IMG/VR virus record: IMGVR_UViG_3300013131_002268 | Location: 28,510 to 92,509 of that record | From: a virus | Length of the DNA stretch: 64,000 nt | Direction: 5' to 3' (one strand) | In this document: positions 1 through 7,580 of the stretch, piece by piece | Layout: every line of letters begins with the position of its first letter | Numbering within the stretch: position 1 is the stretch's first letter | Translations under genes and position numbers: made by a program | Notes under the pieces: generated by a model | Databases searched by the model: none | Told to the model about the DNA's origin: nothing | Seen by the model: only the letters and a program-made list of their open reading frames with translations

Positions 1-238
1 TTAGTCTTGCAAATTCAGACTCCCAAGCATCCAATGTCATTCCATTTACTGAAATATTTTCAAGTCTATCTCTACCATCACCATCCCAATCAATTACCAC
101 TTCTCTACTACTTCCCATTTGTCCAAGACTTCGTAGTCTTGAAAATAATTCTAATAGCGGTTTTACTGCATCATCAGAACAAGTAAATGAAATGACATTT
201 TGAAAAGCAATGTTTGGTGTTTTAAATTTTTGTTCCAT
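1..238 (-). CDS. Cassette-borne small protein of unknown function (3' end outside window)
   Basis: An open frame starts at the ATG at 238 and runs off the left edge without a stop, giving 79 visible codons. The start is preceded by an A/T-rich stretch typical of Bacteroidota leaders. The protein begins MEQKFKTPNIAF and has an acidic stretch with VVIDWDGDGRDRLEN around residues 48-62; I recognise no family. It is the third gene of the cassette array, 47 nt after the G^TT point of the site at 280-376. If the array continues, an R'' box reading CGATAAC should lie just beyond its stop codon, outside the window. Confidence 0.6.
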   Translation of the reverse strand, partial: MEQKFKTPNIAFQNVISFTCSDDAVKPLLELFSRLRSLGQMGSSREVVIDWDGDGRDRLENISVNGMTLDAWESEFARL

Positions 239-279
239 TTTTAAATTCTTAAATGCCAACCCACGAAAAATGAACTATC

Positions 280-376
280 CGATAACACGGGTTTGGCGTA
301 ATGCCACCAGATAGTTTGTGCCTAAATTTAAAGTTCTTGCAAGGTGGCACTAACGCCAAGCCCGAAACCGTTGTGT
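280..376 (-). repeat. attC-like site 1
   Basis: On the minus strand the R'' box ACACAAC (376-370) is followed by a 5-nt spacer. A long imperfect stem follows (364-343 pairing with 308-288), with one extra base and few mismatches, and the site closes with the R' box GTTATCG (286-280). The arms contain GGTGGC/GCCACC and enclose a 34-nt loop region. The order RYYYAAC-like box, spacer, stem, loop, stem, short spacer, GTT box is that of integron attC sites, and the extra base resembles the extrahelical bases that set attC strand choice. It lies 8 nt after the stop of the gene at 384-599. Confidence 0.65.
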
Positions 377-383
377 GTAATAG

Positions 384-599
384 CTACGGTTTTACTATCT
401 TGCAACTCCATCGCCAAAATTTTTGAAGGCTATCAAACCAAATATCAATTTCATCAGCAACCCAACCCTCTCCACCTAATAAGTGTTGAATGTCGTGTTC
501 TTTTGGTTCTAAACCTTCTCCGCTTCCAATGCTTGTACCTTCTGCCCACATTTGGTGTGCTTGGTCAAAAATTTCTGTATGTTCTCTATCTACTGTCAT
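384..599 (-). CDS. Cassette-borne 71-aa protein of unknown function
   Basis: The ATG at 599 lies 31 nt into the cassette that starts at 630. The 71-aa product begins MTVDREHTEIFDQAH and is rich in acidic residues and tryptophan, with a glycine-rich centre (EGTSIGSGEGLEPKEHD, about residues 20-36). No signal peptide or membrane segment is visible and I do not recognise the family. The stop codon is 8 nt before the R'' box of attC-like site 1. No separate promoter is apparent, so expression probably depends on read-through from nrdA, as is usual for cassette genes (inference). Confidence 0.6.
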   Translation of the reverse strand: MTVDREHTEIFDQAHQMWAEGTSIGSGEGLEPKEHDIQHLLGGEGWVADEIDIWFDSLQKFWRWSCKIVKP

Positions 600-624
600 C
601 TTTCTGTTATTAAACCGCTACTAC

Positions 625-720
625 ACACAACAATGTGTATAAGTAATGGCACGTTAAAGTTTGTGGCATAATTCAAAGGTTCGGTGTATGTGCCACTACC
701 CATACACTCGTCCGTTGTAC
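625..720 (-). repeat. attC-like site 2
   Basis: On the minus strand the order is R'' GTACAAC (720-714), a 6-nt spacer, an 18-bp stem (707-690 with 652-635), a 37-nt loop, a 3-nt spacer and R' GTTGTGT (631-625). The three imperfect stem positions are G-T wobbles on the minus strand and A-C mismatches on the plus strand. The R'' box extended to TGTGTACAAC is the exact reverse complement of the start of the same cassette at 1180-1171, but matches its own linear partner R' only in the ACAAC/GTTGT core. That mosaic is expected of cassettes joined by site-specific recombination. Confidence 0.7.
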
Positions 721-726
721 ACAATA

Positions 727-1140
727 CTACTCTGTGCCTAACCTTTTAAGTTTCTGCACTAAATGTAAAGCAAGGGTCATATACTCTTTAACTTGTTCAT
801 TTGTTGGTAGGTCATAATCGTACTCACTAATCGCTTGAAGAGTATCGCAACCACTACAACTACCGTAATAAGTGTCAGTCATTACATAATCTTCCACACT
901 TGGTTGGTAAGTGTCAGTAGGCACAATAAATATTTGTGTACCTTGATAATCACCATCATCAATTACAGTCATTTTATCCAAAGCCCATCCGTTATAAGTG
1001 GTTGCTTCGGGTATGCACAATTCAAATATCTTCTTTACAATAGCTTCATAGCTATCGTATTCATCTTGTTTTGTCGTTTTGAAATACTCTTCAAGCTTAT
1101 GCTTGTTTTCTTCCCATTGCTTTACTAATTCCGTTATCAT
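727..1140 (-). CDS. Cassette-borne 137-aa acidic protein, phage/bacterial hypothetical
   Basis: The protein of 137 aa starts MITELVKQWEENK, with a helical charged N-terminus. A YYGSCSGCDTLQAI motif (about residues 91-104) has two cysteines three residues apart, and the C-terminus is a short helix (EQVKEYMTLALHLVQKL). Uncharacterised proteins with a similar YGSCSxCDTL stretch occur in phages and bacteria, but I know no assigned function. The ATG at 1140 is 39 nt inside the cassette that starts at 1179. The TAG stop is 4 nt upstream of the extended R'' box of attC-like site 2. The AATTAAAAATAAAATT leader fits Bacteroidota initiation. Confidence 0.75.
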   Translation of the reverse strand: MITELVKQWEENKHKLEEYFKTTKQDEYDSYEAIVKKIFELCIPEATTYNGWALDKMTVIDDGDYQGTQIFIVPTDTYQPSVEDYVMTDTYYGSCSGCDTLQAISEYDYDLPTNEQVKEYMTLALHLVQKLKRLGTE

Positions 1141-1173
1141 AATTTTATTTTTAATTCATTAAACCCGTACTGT

Positions 1174-1226
1174 GTACAACACTGTATAAGCCACATTAAA
1201 ACGATGGCTTATACTCACCGTTATGC
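1174..1226 (-). repeat. attC-like site 3, containing the nrdA stop codon
   Basis: This is the shortest of the three sites (53 nt). On the minus strand the order is R'' GCATAAC (1226-1220), a 5-nt spacer, a perfect 10-bp stem (1214-1205 with 1193-1184), an 11-nt loop, a 3-nt spacer and R' GTTGTAC (1180-1174). The TAA of the nrdA 3' gene occupies 1223-1221, inside R''. The cassette array therefore begins at the last codon of nrdA. The same hairpin could also act as an RNA terminator for nrdA, although no T-run follows it. Confidence 0.65.
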
Positions 1227-1835
1227 ACTACAACCAAAACATTCAAATGGACTATCTTTTGGTTTTTCTGGTGTTTCGTTTATTTTTGACGTTGCTAACT
1301 TTGTATTTGTATCTAATTTTGACTTACTTCTTGTGTAATAAACTCCAGTTTTAAGTCCACCTTTCCAAGCATACATTAAAGCACTGGCAATCTTTGAATA
1401 CTTAGCATCTGAGTGATATACATTTAATGATTGTGATTGGTCAACATATTTATTTCTAATTATTGATAGGTCTAATAATACTTTTTGTGGTATCTCCCAA
1501 ACATCCTTATATCGATATCTAACATCTTCTGGAATTTCCATTATGGTTTGTATACTACCCTTATTAGAAATCACCTTATCAATCATATCAGAATCCCATA
1601 AACCCAATTCAATCAATTCATTTACAAGATACTTATTAACCACTAAGAATTCACCTTGACCAACTCTTCTGGTAAATAGATTAGCTGTAACTGGTTCAAA
1701 TGATTCAAAACTACCTAATAAAATCGCAGAATTATGACTCACACAACCGTTACCTGTTATGTATTCATGAATTTCTGGTACTTCAATGTCCCATGTTGGT
1801 TTAACACCATTTTCTTTAATACTTTTAATCTTCAT
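1221..1835 (-). CDS. nrdA: Ribonucleotide reductase large subunit, C-terminal part with split-intein IntC
   Basis: Residues 1-35 are the C-terminal half of a split intein: block F around DIEVPEIHEYITGNG and block G ending in the splicing pair His-Asn (SHN). Ser36 is the +1 nucleophile of the C-extein. Residues 36-204 are the last part of class I NrdA. They follow the substrate-binding PTAS motif encoded at the end of the 3135-5117 ORF, include FEPVTANLFTRRVGQGEF, and end in CFGCSA, the redox-active CxxC tail that re-reduces the active site. Splicing with the other half would give about 717 residues, near the usual NrdA length. The ATG overlaps the end of the endonuclease ORF by 11 nt, so the two are translationally coupled. 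Confidence 0.93.
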   Translation of the reverse strand: MKIKSIKENGVKPTWDIEVPEIHEYITGNGCVSHNSAILLGSFESFEPVTANLFTRRVGQGEFLVVNKYLVNELIELGLWDSDMIDKVISNKGSIQTIMEIPEDVRYRYKDVWEIPQKVLLDLSIIRNKYVDQSQSLNVYHSDAKYSKIASALMYAWKGGLKTGVYYTRSKSKLDTNTKLATSKINETPEKPKDSPFECFGCSA

Positions 1836-3051
1836 ATATTTTATTTTCTTTTAAAAAATTATTTACTCTTTCTTTATTTATTTCTAATTTATCTGACGAC
1901 CACAAAGTTAAAATTTTATACCCATGTTCTTCAGCAATTTTTATTTTATTTTTATCTTTATTTATAAAGTGAATTGCATCTTTTTTACTTCTTTTATGAC
2001 ACCAGTTTTCCATTAACCAGTCAGTTGAAAACTTCATATAGTTAGGGTGCCATGCTTCTCCATTATATTCTATTATTATTTTTTTACTTTTAATCGCAAA
2101 ATCATATAAATATGGTCTTTTAGTATCAACATCATAAATAACTAACTCATAGTTATTTTCAACACCCATTTTAATATCACCAATTTTATAACCACAATTA
2201 ATAAGTTTTTCATAAAAAGGTTTTAAAATCTTTAACGATTCTTTACTAGCCCTACCTATTTTAACAGTTTTACTATTAATTATTTTTTCATATTCTATAG
2301 TAGCTTTTTCAACATCACCATCAAACTTTTTAAGAATTTTTTCAAAAGTAGTTTTAATACTTTTTTTCCTTTCTTTTAAAAGTTTATTGGCTTCGGAAAC
2401 ATTACCATTACATTTTTTTAATGCCCATTTATAACTAGTCGAATCTTTAGATTGTGTATAACTCAACCATTTTTTTTCACCAATTTCTTCCCCATATTTA
2501 TCGATAAACTTATCATATGTGTGTTTTGATGTTTCTTGAAATTCTTTGAATTTTTCACTTCCTAATTTTTTACCATGTCTCTTTATAAAACCTTTTAATG
2601 AAGTTGATTTTTTGGTTTTATATTCTTTAACCTTTAAAATAGATTCATCGTGTGTATAACCTTTTTTAACCCAATAGTCTATTTTATATGGTGAATTAAT
2701 AAGTCTTTTTAAATCTTTTTCTTTAAATAGTTTTACACCTAAATCATTACCATATTTTAATTTATAAAATTCTTCATTAACAACAAATTGGTTATTATTT
2801 TTAAATTCGATAAATTTAAAATATCTGGCCATATTAAAATCATCAATTTCATTTAAATCATTTGTTATTTTAGTTAAGGTTAAACCGTTATACTTCATAA
2901 GAAGTATTCGATAAAAAAATAACATATTATTGTCAATCTCTTTATTTAAACCTAAAGTTTTTCTAATAATACATAATTCTTCACCATTTAAGTTTATTTT
3001 ATCATTCTCTTTTAGGTATTTAGTAATATTTCGTTTGTAATTAAAATTCAT
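1825..3051 (-). CDS. Homing endonuclease of the Vsr-like (PD-(D/E)XK-related) family inside fractured nrdA
   Basis: This free-standing 408-aa ORF lies between the IntN and IntC halves of the nrdA intein. The N-terminal three quarters are very lysine-rich, with repeated short helical motifs such as FIKRHGKKLGSEKFKEF and FIDKYGEEIGEKKW, probably for DNA binding. From about residue 315 a Vsr-like nuclease core follows: YDFAIKSKKIIIEYNGEAWH, with candidate catalytic Asp, Glu and His, then a late YKILTLWSSD strand. Split inteins interrupted by Vsr-like endonuclease ORFs are an established arrangement ('fractured genes', first described from marine metagenomes). Its role would be spreading the intein into intein-less nrdA alleles. 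Confidence 0.88.
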   Translation of the reverse strand: MNFNYKRNITKYLKENDKINLNGEELCIIRKTLGLNKEIDNNMLFFYRILLMKYNGLTLTKITNDLNEIDDFNMARYFKFIEFKNNNQFVVNEEFYKLKYGNDLGVKLFKEKDLKRLINSPYKIDYWVKKGYTHDESILKVKEYKTKKSTSLKGFIKRHGKKLGSEKFKEFQETSKHTYDKFIDKYGEEIGEKKWLSYTQSKDSTSYKWALKKCNGNVSEANKLLKERKKSIKTTFEKILKKFDGDVEKATIEYEKIINSKTVKIGRASKESLKILKPFYEKLINCGYKIGDIKMGVENNYELVIYDVDTKRPYLYDFAIKSKKIIIEYNGEAWHPNYMKFSTDWLMENWCHKRSKKDAIHFINKDKNKIKIAEEHGYKILTLWSSDKLEINKERVNNFLKENKIYED

Positions 3052-3061
3052 ATATAATACG

Positions 3062-3118
3062 TTTTAACAGTTATTATCGTTATTATTATTATTATATAAA
3101 TATATTTAACTGTTAAAA
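3062..3118 (-). promoter_or_regulatory. 12-bp inverted repeat plus TATTTATA promoter-like box before the endonuclease gene
   Basis: TTTTAACAGTTA at 3062-3073 is the exact inverse of TAACTGTTAAAA at 3107-3118. Between the arms, the minus strand reads TATTTATA at 3102-3095, about 43 nt before the endonuclease ATG. The hairpin follows the IntN stop codon. It could separate endonuclease expression from nrdA, with the box giving the endonuclease its own late promoter (inference). Confidence 0.4.
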
Positions 3119-3134
3119 AGTGTTATGCCCACTA

Positions 3135-5117
3135 CTATTTTTCTATAATATCATCATTTTCATTTAACTCATCGGCTCTCAACCAAACCTCTTTACCATC
3201 ACGATTAACAAGAAATTTATGATTATGTGTGCATTCAAATATTTCACCATCTTCCATTTCTATTGCTAATGTTTCTACTTTACCGTTATAGATAATATTA
3301 TGTATATCCCTATATCCATATCTACTATCGACCTTTAATGGTACTTTTAATTTAAATACTTGTTGTTCATTTAGTGTTTCAATAGTTTCGTAATCAATAC
3401 CGTTCATTTTTAAGATATCTTGATATGATAAAACACCCTTATCAGTCTTGATTTTACCTGTAGAAACAAAACAACTTGCAGTCGGCATTAGTCCCAATAA
3501 AAGGCTATTGTACATTGGTATTGGTTCACCCTTTTCATTTGGTGACCAACCATCAATATATGTTTCACCTCTTGAGTATCTACTACCTTCCCATGCTGGA
3601 TAATTCTCACCAGTTTCTTCAGCAATTTTAGAAGATTCAAGTACCGCAGCTTTATACATTGTTTCAAAAATGTCATTATTCCATTGTTTGGCTTCTTCTG
3701 ATTCATAAGATATTTTTTTCTTTGCAAAGAAATCAGCCATACCAGCAACACCGATTGCTAATGCTCTTTGGTTAACACCAGCGTTCTTACTCCATTCATC
3801 AGACCACTTATTCTTATCAATAACACGATTTAAAGCTCTAACCAGTACTCTGGTACTTTTAGCTATTGATTTCAAATCTGAATGTTCAGCTAAATTTAAT
3901 GATGCTAATGTGCATTGCGGTGTGTAATTTGGTTTGCTTGCTTGAAAAATTTCTATGCAAAGATTACTTTGTTTAATAACACCAATATTGTCTTGCATGT
4001 TTCTTTTATTGGCGTTATCTTTGAACATAACATATGGCTTACCACTTTCCACTTGTGATTTAATTATCGCATCAAATATCTTTTTAGGGTTAATTGCTTT
4101 ACCTATACCCAATTCAACAGCTTTATTATACTCCATAACAAATTCGTCACCATATAAGTCATATAGTGGTCTTAAACCAGCTTTTTTAATGTCGTTTGGA
4201 CAGAATATATACCAATCTTCCCCTGATTGTAATTTCTCCATGAATAGGTCATTTATTACAACAGCCGTAAACAAATCTCTAGTTCTTAATTGCTCATCAC
4301 CAACAGGAAGTGTTAATTCAAGAAAATCAATGATATCTCTATGCCATACTGATAGATACAAAGCACAACTTCCAGAGCGTGAACCTTGCTTATAGAATCG
4401 CATCTTAGATTGAACCATATCAGCTAACCTTACCACACCACCAGCTTTACCATTAAAAGAACTTACATAACTATCTTTGCTTCTGATTGGGTCAATAAGT
4501 AAACCAATACCAGAACCTTCTTTTGAGGCATAAGAAATCTTTGTTAATGTTTCTTCGATTCCTTCAATAGTGTCAGATTCTAAATGAGTCAAGTTGCAGC
4601 TAATCATACCACCACGTTTTTCTATACCAGCATTGGTATATGTTGGTGTTGCAAAGTTAACCCTTTTTGAATTTAATTCGTCTAATAATTTTCTCTTTTC
4701 AATTGGTGTTTCGGATAAAAATGAAGCTACCCTATTATACATACAAGATGGTAATTCAATTGGTGAATTATCGTCACTCTTCATTGAATATTTGGTTAAG
4801 AATGTTGTAGCACCAAAAAAGTCATAAGTTAGGTCAACCTCTTGTAATTCTTTACCTATTAGTTTTGATTGTCTACTTAACAATATTCTACCACCTAATA
4901 ATGAATAGTCTGGGTGTTGGATGATTTTATCAGCAGCTTTGAACGCTATAATTTCATCAACCTCAGTGGTTGTTATATTATCAGAAATTAATGGTATTAC
5001 CTCCTGAAATAATAAATCAGGATTAACGTTTAACCCTTTAGATTGGGTTTTAATTCTAGTCAATATTTTGTTTGGTGCAAAATTTTGTTTCGTACCGTCT
5101 CTTTTTACAATTTTCAT
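3135..5117 (-). CDS. nrdA: Ribonucleotide reductase large subunit, N-terminal part with split-intein IntN
   Basis: The 660-aa ORF starts with an ATP-cone (residues about 1-90). The class I catalytic domain follows, with Cys174 and Cys402 as the likely redox pair and Asn385/Cys387/Glu389 (NLCIE) as the radical site. The extein ends at PTAS (545-548), the phosphate-binding loop of the substrate site. Residues 549-660 are the N-terminal intein half: Cys549 is the splice nucleophile, block A is CFVSTGKIKT, and block B around NGKVETLAIEMEDG leads to a CTHNH box with the TxxH pattern. The ORF then stops. Function requires trans-splicing with the product of 1221-1835. The enzyme makes dNTPs with NrdB, and glutaredoxin (42076) is a likely reductant. 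Confidence 0.95.
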   Translation of the reverse strand: MKIVKRDGTKQNFAPNKILTRIKTQSKGLNVNPDLLFQEVIPLISDNITTTEVDEIIAFKAADKIIQHPDYSLLGGRILLSRQSKLIGKELQEVDLTYDFFGATTFLTKYSMKSDDNSPIELPSCMYNRVASFLSETPIEKRKLLDELNSKRVNFATPTYTNAGIEKRGGMISCNLTHLESDTIEGIEETLTKISYASKEGSGIGLLIDPIRSKDSYVSSFNGKAGGVVRLADMVQSKMRFYKQGSRSGSCALYLSVWHRDIIDFLELTLPVGDEQLRTRDLFTAVVINDLFMEKLQSGEDWYIFCPNDIKKAGLRPLYDLYGDEFVMEYNKAVELGIGKAINPKKIFDAIIKSQVESGKPYVMFKDNANKRNMQDNIGVIKQSNLCIEIFQASKPNYTPQCTLASLNLAEHSDLKSIAKSTRVLVRALNRVIDKNKWSDEWSKNAGVNQRALAIGVAGMADFFAKKKISYESEEAKQWNNDIFETMYKAAVLESSKIAEETGENYPAWEGSRYSRGETYIDGWSPNEKGEPIPMYNSLLLGLMPTASCFVSTGKIKTDKGVLSYQDILKMNGIDYETIETLNEQQVFKLKVPLKVDSRYGYRDIHNIIYNGKVETLAIEMEDGEIFECTHNHKFLVNRDGKEVWLRADELNENDDIIEK

Positions 5118-5129
5118 TCTTATCTTTTT

Positions 5130-6083
5130 TTAAAAATCTTCATCAAAAACACCATCCATGGATGAGGGTATCTCTACTCGTGTATATTCACCATCTCTCT
5201 TTTCAAAGAAATTATTTTTAGCTGAAAGACCTATTCTGGCCATATACTCCAATGGATTATTAACATTAAATTCTCGTTCACAACCAAAATCACTTAAAAC
5301 AATATCTGTTACATACTGAACATATTTAACCATATCTGATTTTGTTAGTCCTTGAAGTCCGTCTGGCATACTTTCTTCAACAAAAATCTTCTCAACCTCA
5401 TAACAACCAAGTATTATATTTCTAAGTTCTGATTTTGATAGTTTATAATTATCTTTTAGATATTCCTTATAAAGATTAAGAGCGAACTCATAATGTGTTG
5501 TTTCGTCTCTAAGTATTAGTTCATTCATACTTCCAAGACCTGGCATTTTATTACGACTTCTGAACCAAAATACACCAGAAAATACGCTGGCAAATGAAAT
5601 ACCCTCTACACACGCAAACGCCACCAATCTATGGGCAAATGACGGGTGTTCAATCCAATTTTCAGCCCAAGCAGCTTTTTTATTAACTGCTGGATTTGTT
5701 TCCATTGAATTAAATAATGCGTCTCGTTCAATTAAGTCCTTAATATATGTATCTATTAATAATGAATATCCATTGGCATGTACTTGTTCAATGAAAGTTT
5801 GATGACCGTAAAAATATTGGGCTTCCAATATCTCTACTTCATTTAGAAAATTAGTTGCAAGATTGTCAATGACTAAACCATCAGATATGGCAAAAAACGC
5901 CAATATATTCTTAAGATAAGTTTTTTCATTATCTTTAAGTTCATCAAACCTATCTTTACTTAGGTCTATCTCTTCAGCTACCCACGTTTGTGATTCAGCA
6001 TTCTTATATCTTTCCCAAATGTCATTATGGGTTATTGGGAATATCGAATATCTCTTACCTACGTCTTTATTTCTTAAATACAT
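5130..6083 (-). CDS. nrdB: Ribonucleotide reductase class I small (radical) subunit
   Basis: The 317-aa R2 protein has complete metal ligands: Asp68 (ISDGLV), Glu99 and His102 (FIEQVH), Glu160 (CVEGIS), Glu194 and His197 (RDETTH). Tyr106 sits four residues after His102, where the radical tyrosine is found in class Ia enzymes. The acidic C-terminus SSMDGVFDEDF is the tail that docks on NrdA. It lies 12 nt upstream of nrdA on the same strand, so the two probably form one operon. It has no intein, unlike its partner. Confidence 0.96.
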   Translation of the reverse strand: MYLRNKDVGKRYSIFPITHNDIWERYKNAESQTWVAEEIDLSKDRFDELKDNEKTYLKNILAFFAISDGLVIDNLATNFLNEVEILEAQYFYGHQTFIEQVHANGYSLLIDTYIKDLIERDALFNSMETNPAVNKKAAWAENWIEHPSFAHRLVAFACVEGISFASVFSGVFWFRSRNKMPGLGSMNELILRDETTHYEFALNLYKEYLKDNYKLSKSELRNIILGCYEVEKIFVEESMPDGLQGLTKSDMVKYVQYVTDIVLSDFGCEREFNVNNPLEYMARIGLSAKNNFFEKRDGEYTRVEIPSSMDGVFDEDF

Positions 6084-6098
6084 TATATTTTTTTTTTA

Positions 6099-7508
6099 TT
6101 AATCAATTATTTGACCGCTTTCAAGTTGTTTTGCGGCTTTAATTCTATCTAAAGCATTACTAATAATAGCTTGGTTACCACCATTTATACCAGTCTTAGC
6201 TTCAAAGGATGTTACAGCGTTTTGCTCTTCACCGATTTCAATCTGAATTTTAGAGTTATCAAAAATGCAATCTTGGAACACCAAACCGTCTCTACCAAAT
6301 CTAGATTTAAGTATCGCAATATTAGCATGGCCACTTTCTTTTTGTGTTAAACTTTTAGCTATACTCATAATAAAGTGACCAATTTGACCTTTTTTAATTG
6401 AACCACCAATTTGGTCAGCCTCAACAACATCAGCCTTTATTGAACTTCGATTACCTTGAACAAATGTCCATCCAGCCATATTAAGGTCTAATATCATTGT
6501 TTCAAATTCACGCATAACATTACCTTCACCAGCATAATAATCATCGAATTTCTTAGATGGTTGAATACAATCAATATAATCCAATATAATTAAATCTGGT
6601 CTGAAACCTTCTGAAATTTTCTTATCAATATATTTTCTAATTGTTTTAATCGTTGTTCCATCACTAGCAAATCTTTTCAGTTTAAGGTTACCTTTAGAGT
6701 TTTGCTCCATTTCCTTTACTTTGGTGATAACCTCATCCCTAAATAACCCTAAATTATTTAATTCAATCTTGGTCCAACACGAATAGTGTTTTCTTTTAAT
6801 TACTTTAGGTTGGTCTTCAAAGAAGATTTGAAGTACATTGTAACCGTTATTAAATGCGCTATTTGCCAGTTTAGTAGCTAAGGTAGTTTTGCCAATCCCG
6901 AATGGCGCAACAACAACCGCTAATTCCGTCTTTGACAGACCACCATTCATAATTTCATCCAATTTTGGTATACCAGTTGAGATTGGATTTCGATAATCAT
7001 CCGCTAAAACCTCTTCCATACCATCAAATAAGGTCGTATCGTCCTCTTTAGTATATCCAACATCCAACGCTTTTTTTATAATTTCATTGGCGGTATCAAA
7101 ATCACTAGATTTACCACCATCAATTAATTTTTGTATTTTTTTGACAGCTTTACTTAACTCTTGTTGTTTACAGAATTTAATAGCCTCTTCCTGTATTAAT
7201 TTAGGTGTTTTTACTGTTAAACCCCTAACTTTATCTAAACTAGCTAAAACAAAGTTAAGTACAATACTATCGTTACTTTGCTTTAATTTCAACTCTAAGG
7301 TCGGATAGTCTGGTATTGAACCGTAAGAATCTTTAATATTCCTAATCTCAGCAACAATATTTTTAAGGTCCACTGTTTCAAAATAATTTGGGTCAATAGC
7401 GTCTATGATACCCTCACCAAATTTAGTATCAACAATGATTTGGTTTATCAAACTATATTGATAATCAACACCTAGATAATTAAAATTAGTTTTTTCAATT
7501 TTACTCAT
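6099..7508 (-). CDS. 41: Replicative DNA helicase, DnaB/T4 gp41 family
   Basis: The 469-aa protein has an N-terminal helical domain (about 1-150). The RecA-type helicase core carries Walker A APFGIGKTT at 201-209, a FFEDQ motif near 235, Walker B LIILDYID near residue 300 and a later GNRSS sensor stretch. The role is unwinding DNA ahead of the phage polymerase as a hexamer on the lagging-strand template (family knowledge). It lies 15 nt upstream of nrdB, and the two may be co-transcribed. A TATTTATA box (7539-7532, coding strand) lies 23 nt upstream of the ATG. In T4 this gene is early or middle, so whether that box drives it is uncertain. Confidence 0.9.
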   Translation of the reverse strand: MSKIEKTNFNYLGVDYQYSLINQIIVDTKFGEGIIDAIDPNYFETVDLKNIVAEIRNIKDSYGSIPDYPTLELKLKQSNDSIVLNFVLASLDKVRGLTVKTPKLIQEEAIKFCKQQELSKAVKKIQKLIDGGKSSDFDTANEIIKKALDVGYTKEDDTTLFDGMEEVLADDYRNPISTGIPKLDEIMNGGLSKTELAVVVAPFGIGKTTLATKLANSAFNNGYNVLQIFFEDQPKVIKRKHYSCWTKIELNNLGLFRDEVITKVKEMEQNSKGNLKLKRFASDGTTIKTIRKYIDKKISEGFRPDLIILDYIDCIQPSKKFDDYYAGEGNVMREFETMILDLNMAGWTFVQGNRSSIKADVVEADQIGGSIKKGQIGHFIMSIAKSLTQKESGHANIAILKSRFGRDGLVFQDCIFDNSKIQIEIGEEQNAVTSFEAKTGINGGNQAIISNALDRIKAAKQLESGQIID

Positions 7509-7580
7509 ATTAGAACATTAAATATTGTTATTATAAATACCATATATATATGGTATAATTGACTTAATTTTCAGGTTTTT

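Larger units (their letters stand above)
1..1226 (-). mobile_element. Integron-like gene cassette array (runs off the left edge)
   Basis: Three small genes in one orientation are each separated by an attC-like inverted repeat. Taking exchange at G^TT in the R' box, the cassettes are 631-1179 (gene 727-1140), 286-630 (gene 384-599) and 285 to beyond position 1 (gene 1-238). Leaders are short (31-47 nt), and the stop codons lie next to or inside the R'' box. The first 10 nt of each complete cassette (with the preceding G) are the exact reverse complement of the 10 nt ending at its own R'' box: GTTGTACACA with TGTGTACAAC, and GTTGTGTGTA with TACACACAAC. The region is visibly less AT-rich than the phage around it. 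No integrase is visible in the window, so 'integron-like' is inferred from site structure alone. Confidence 0.72.

Noticed and set aside
344-613. Plus-strand open frame over the cassette region
   Set aside because: It runs opposite to the 384-599 gene and across attC-like site 1; composition and position fit a shadow frame.
1825-1835. Possible frameshift between the endonuclease and the IntC gene
   Set aside because: Both frames have normal start and stop codons and known separate functions; the 11-nt overlap is ordinary coupling.
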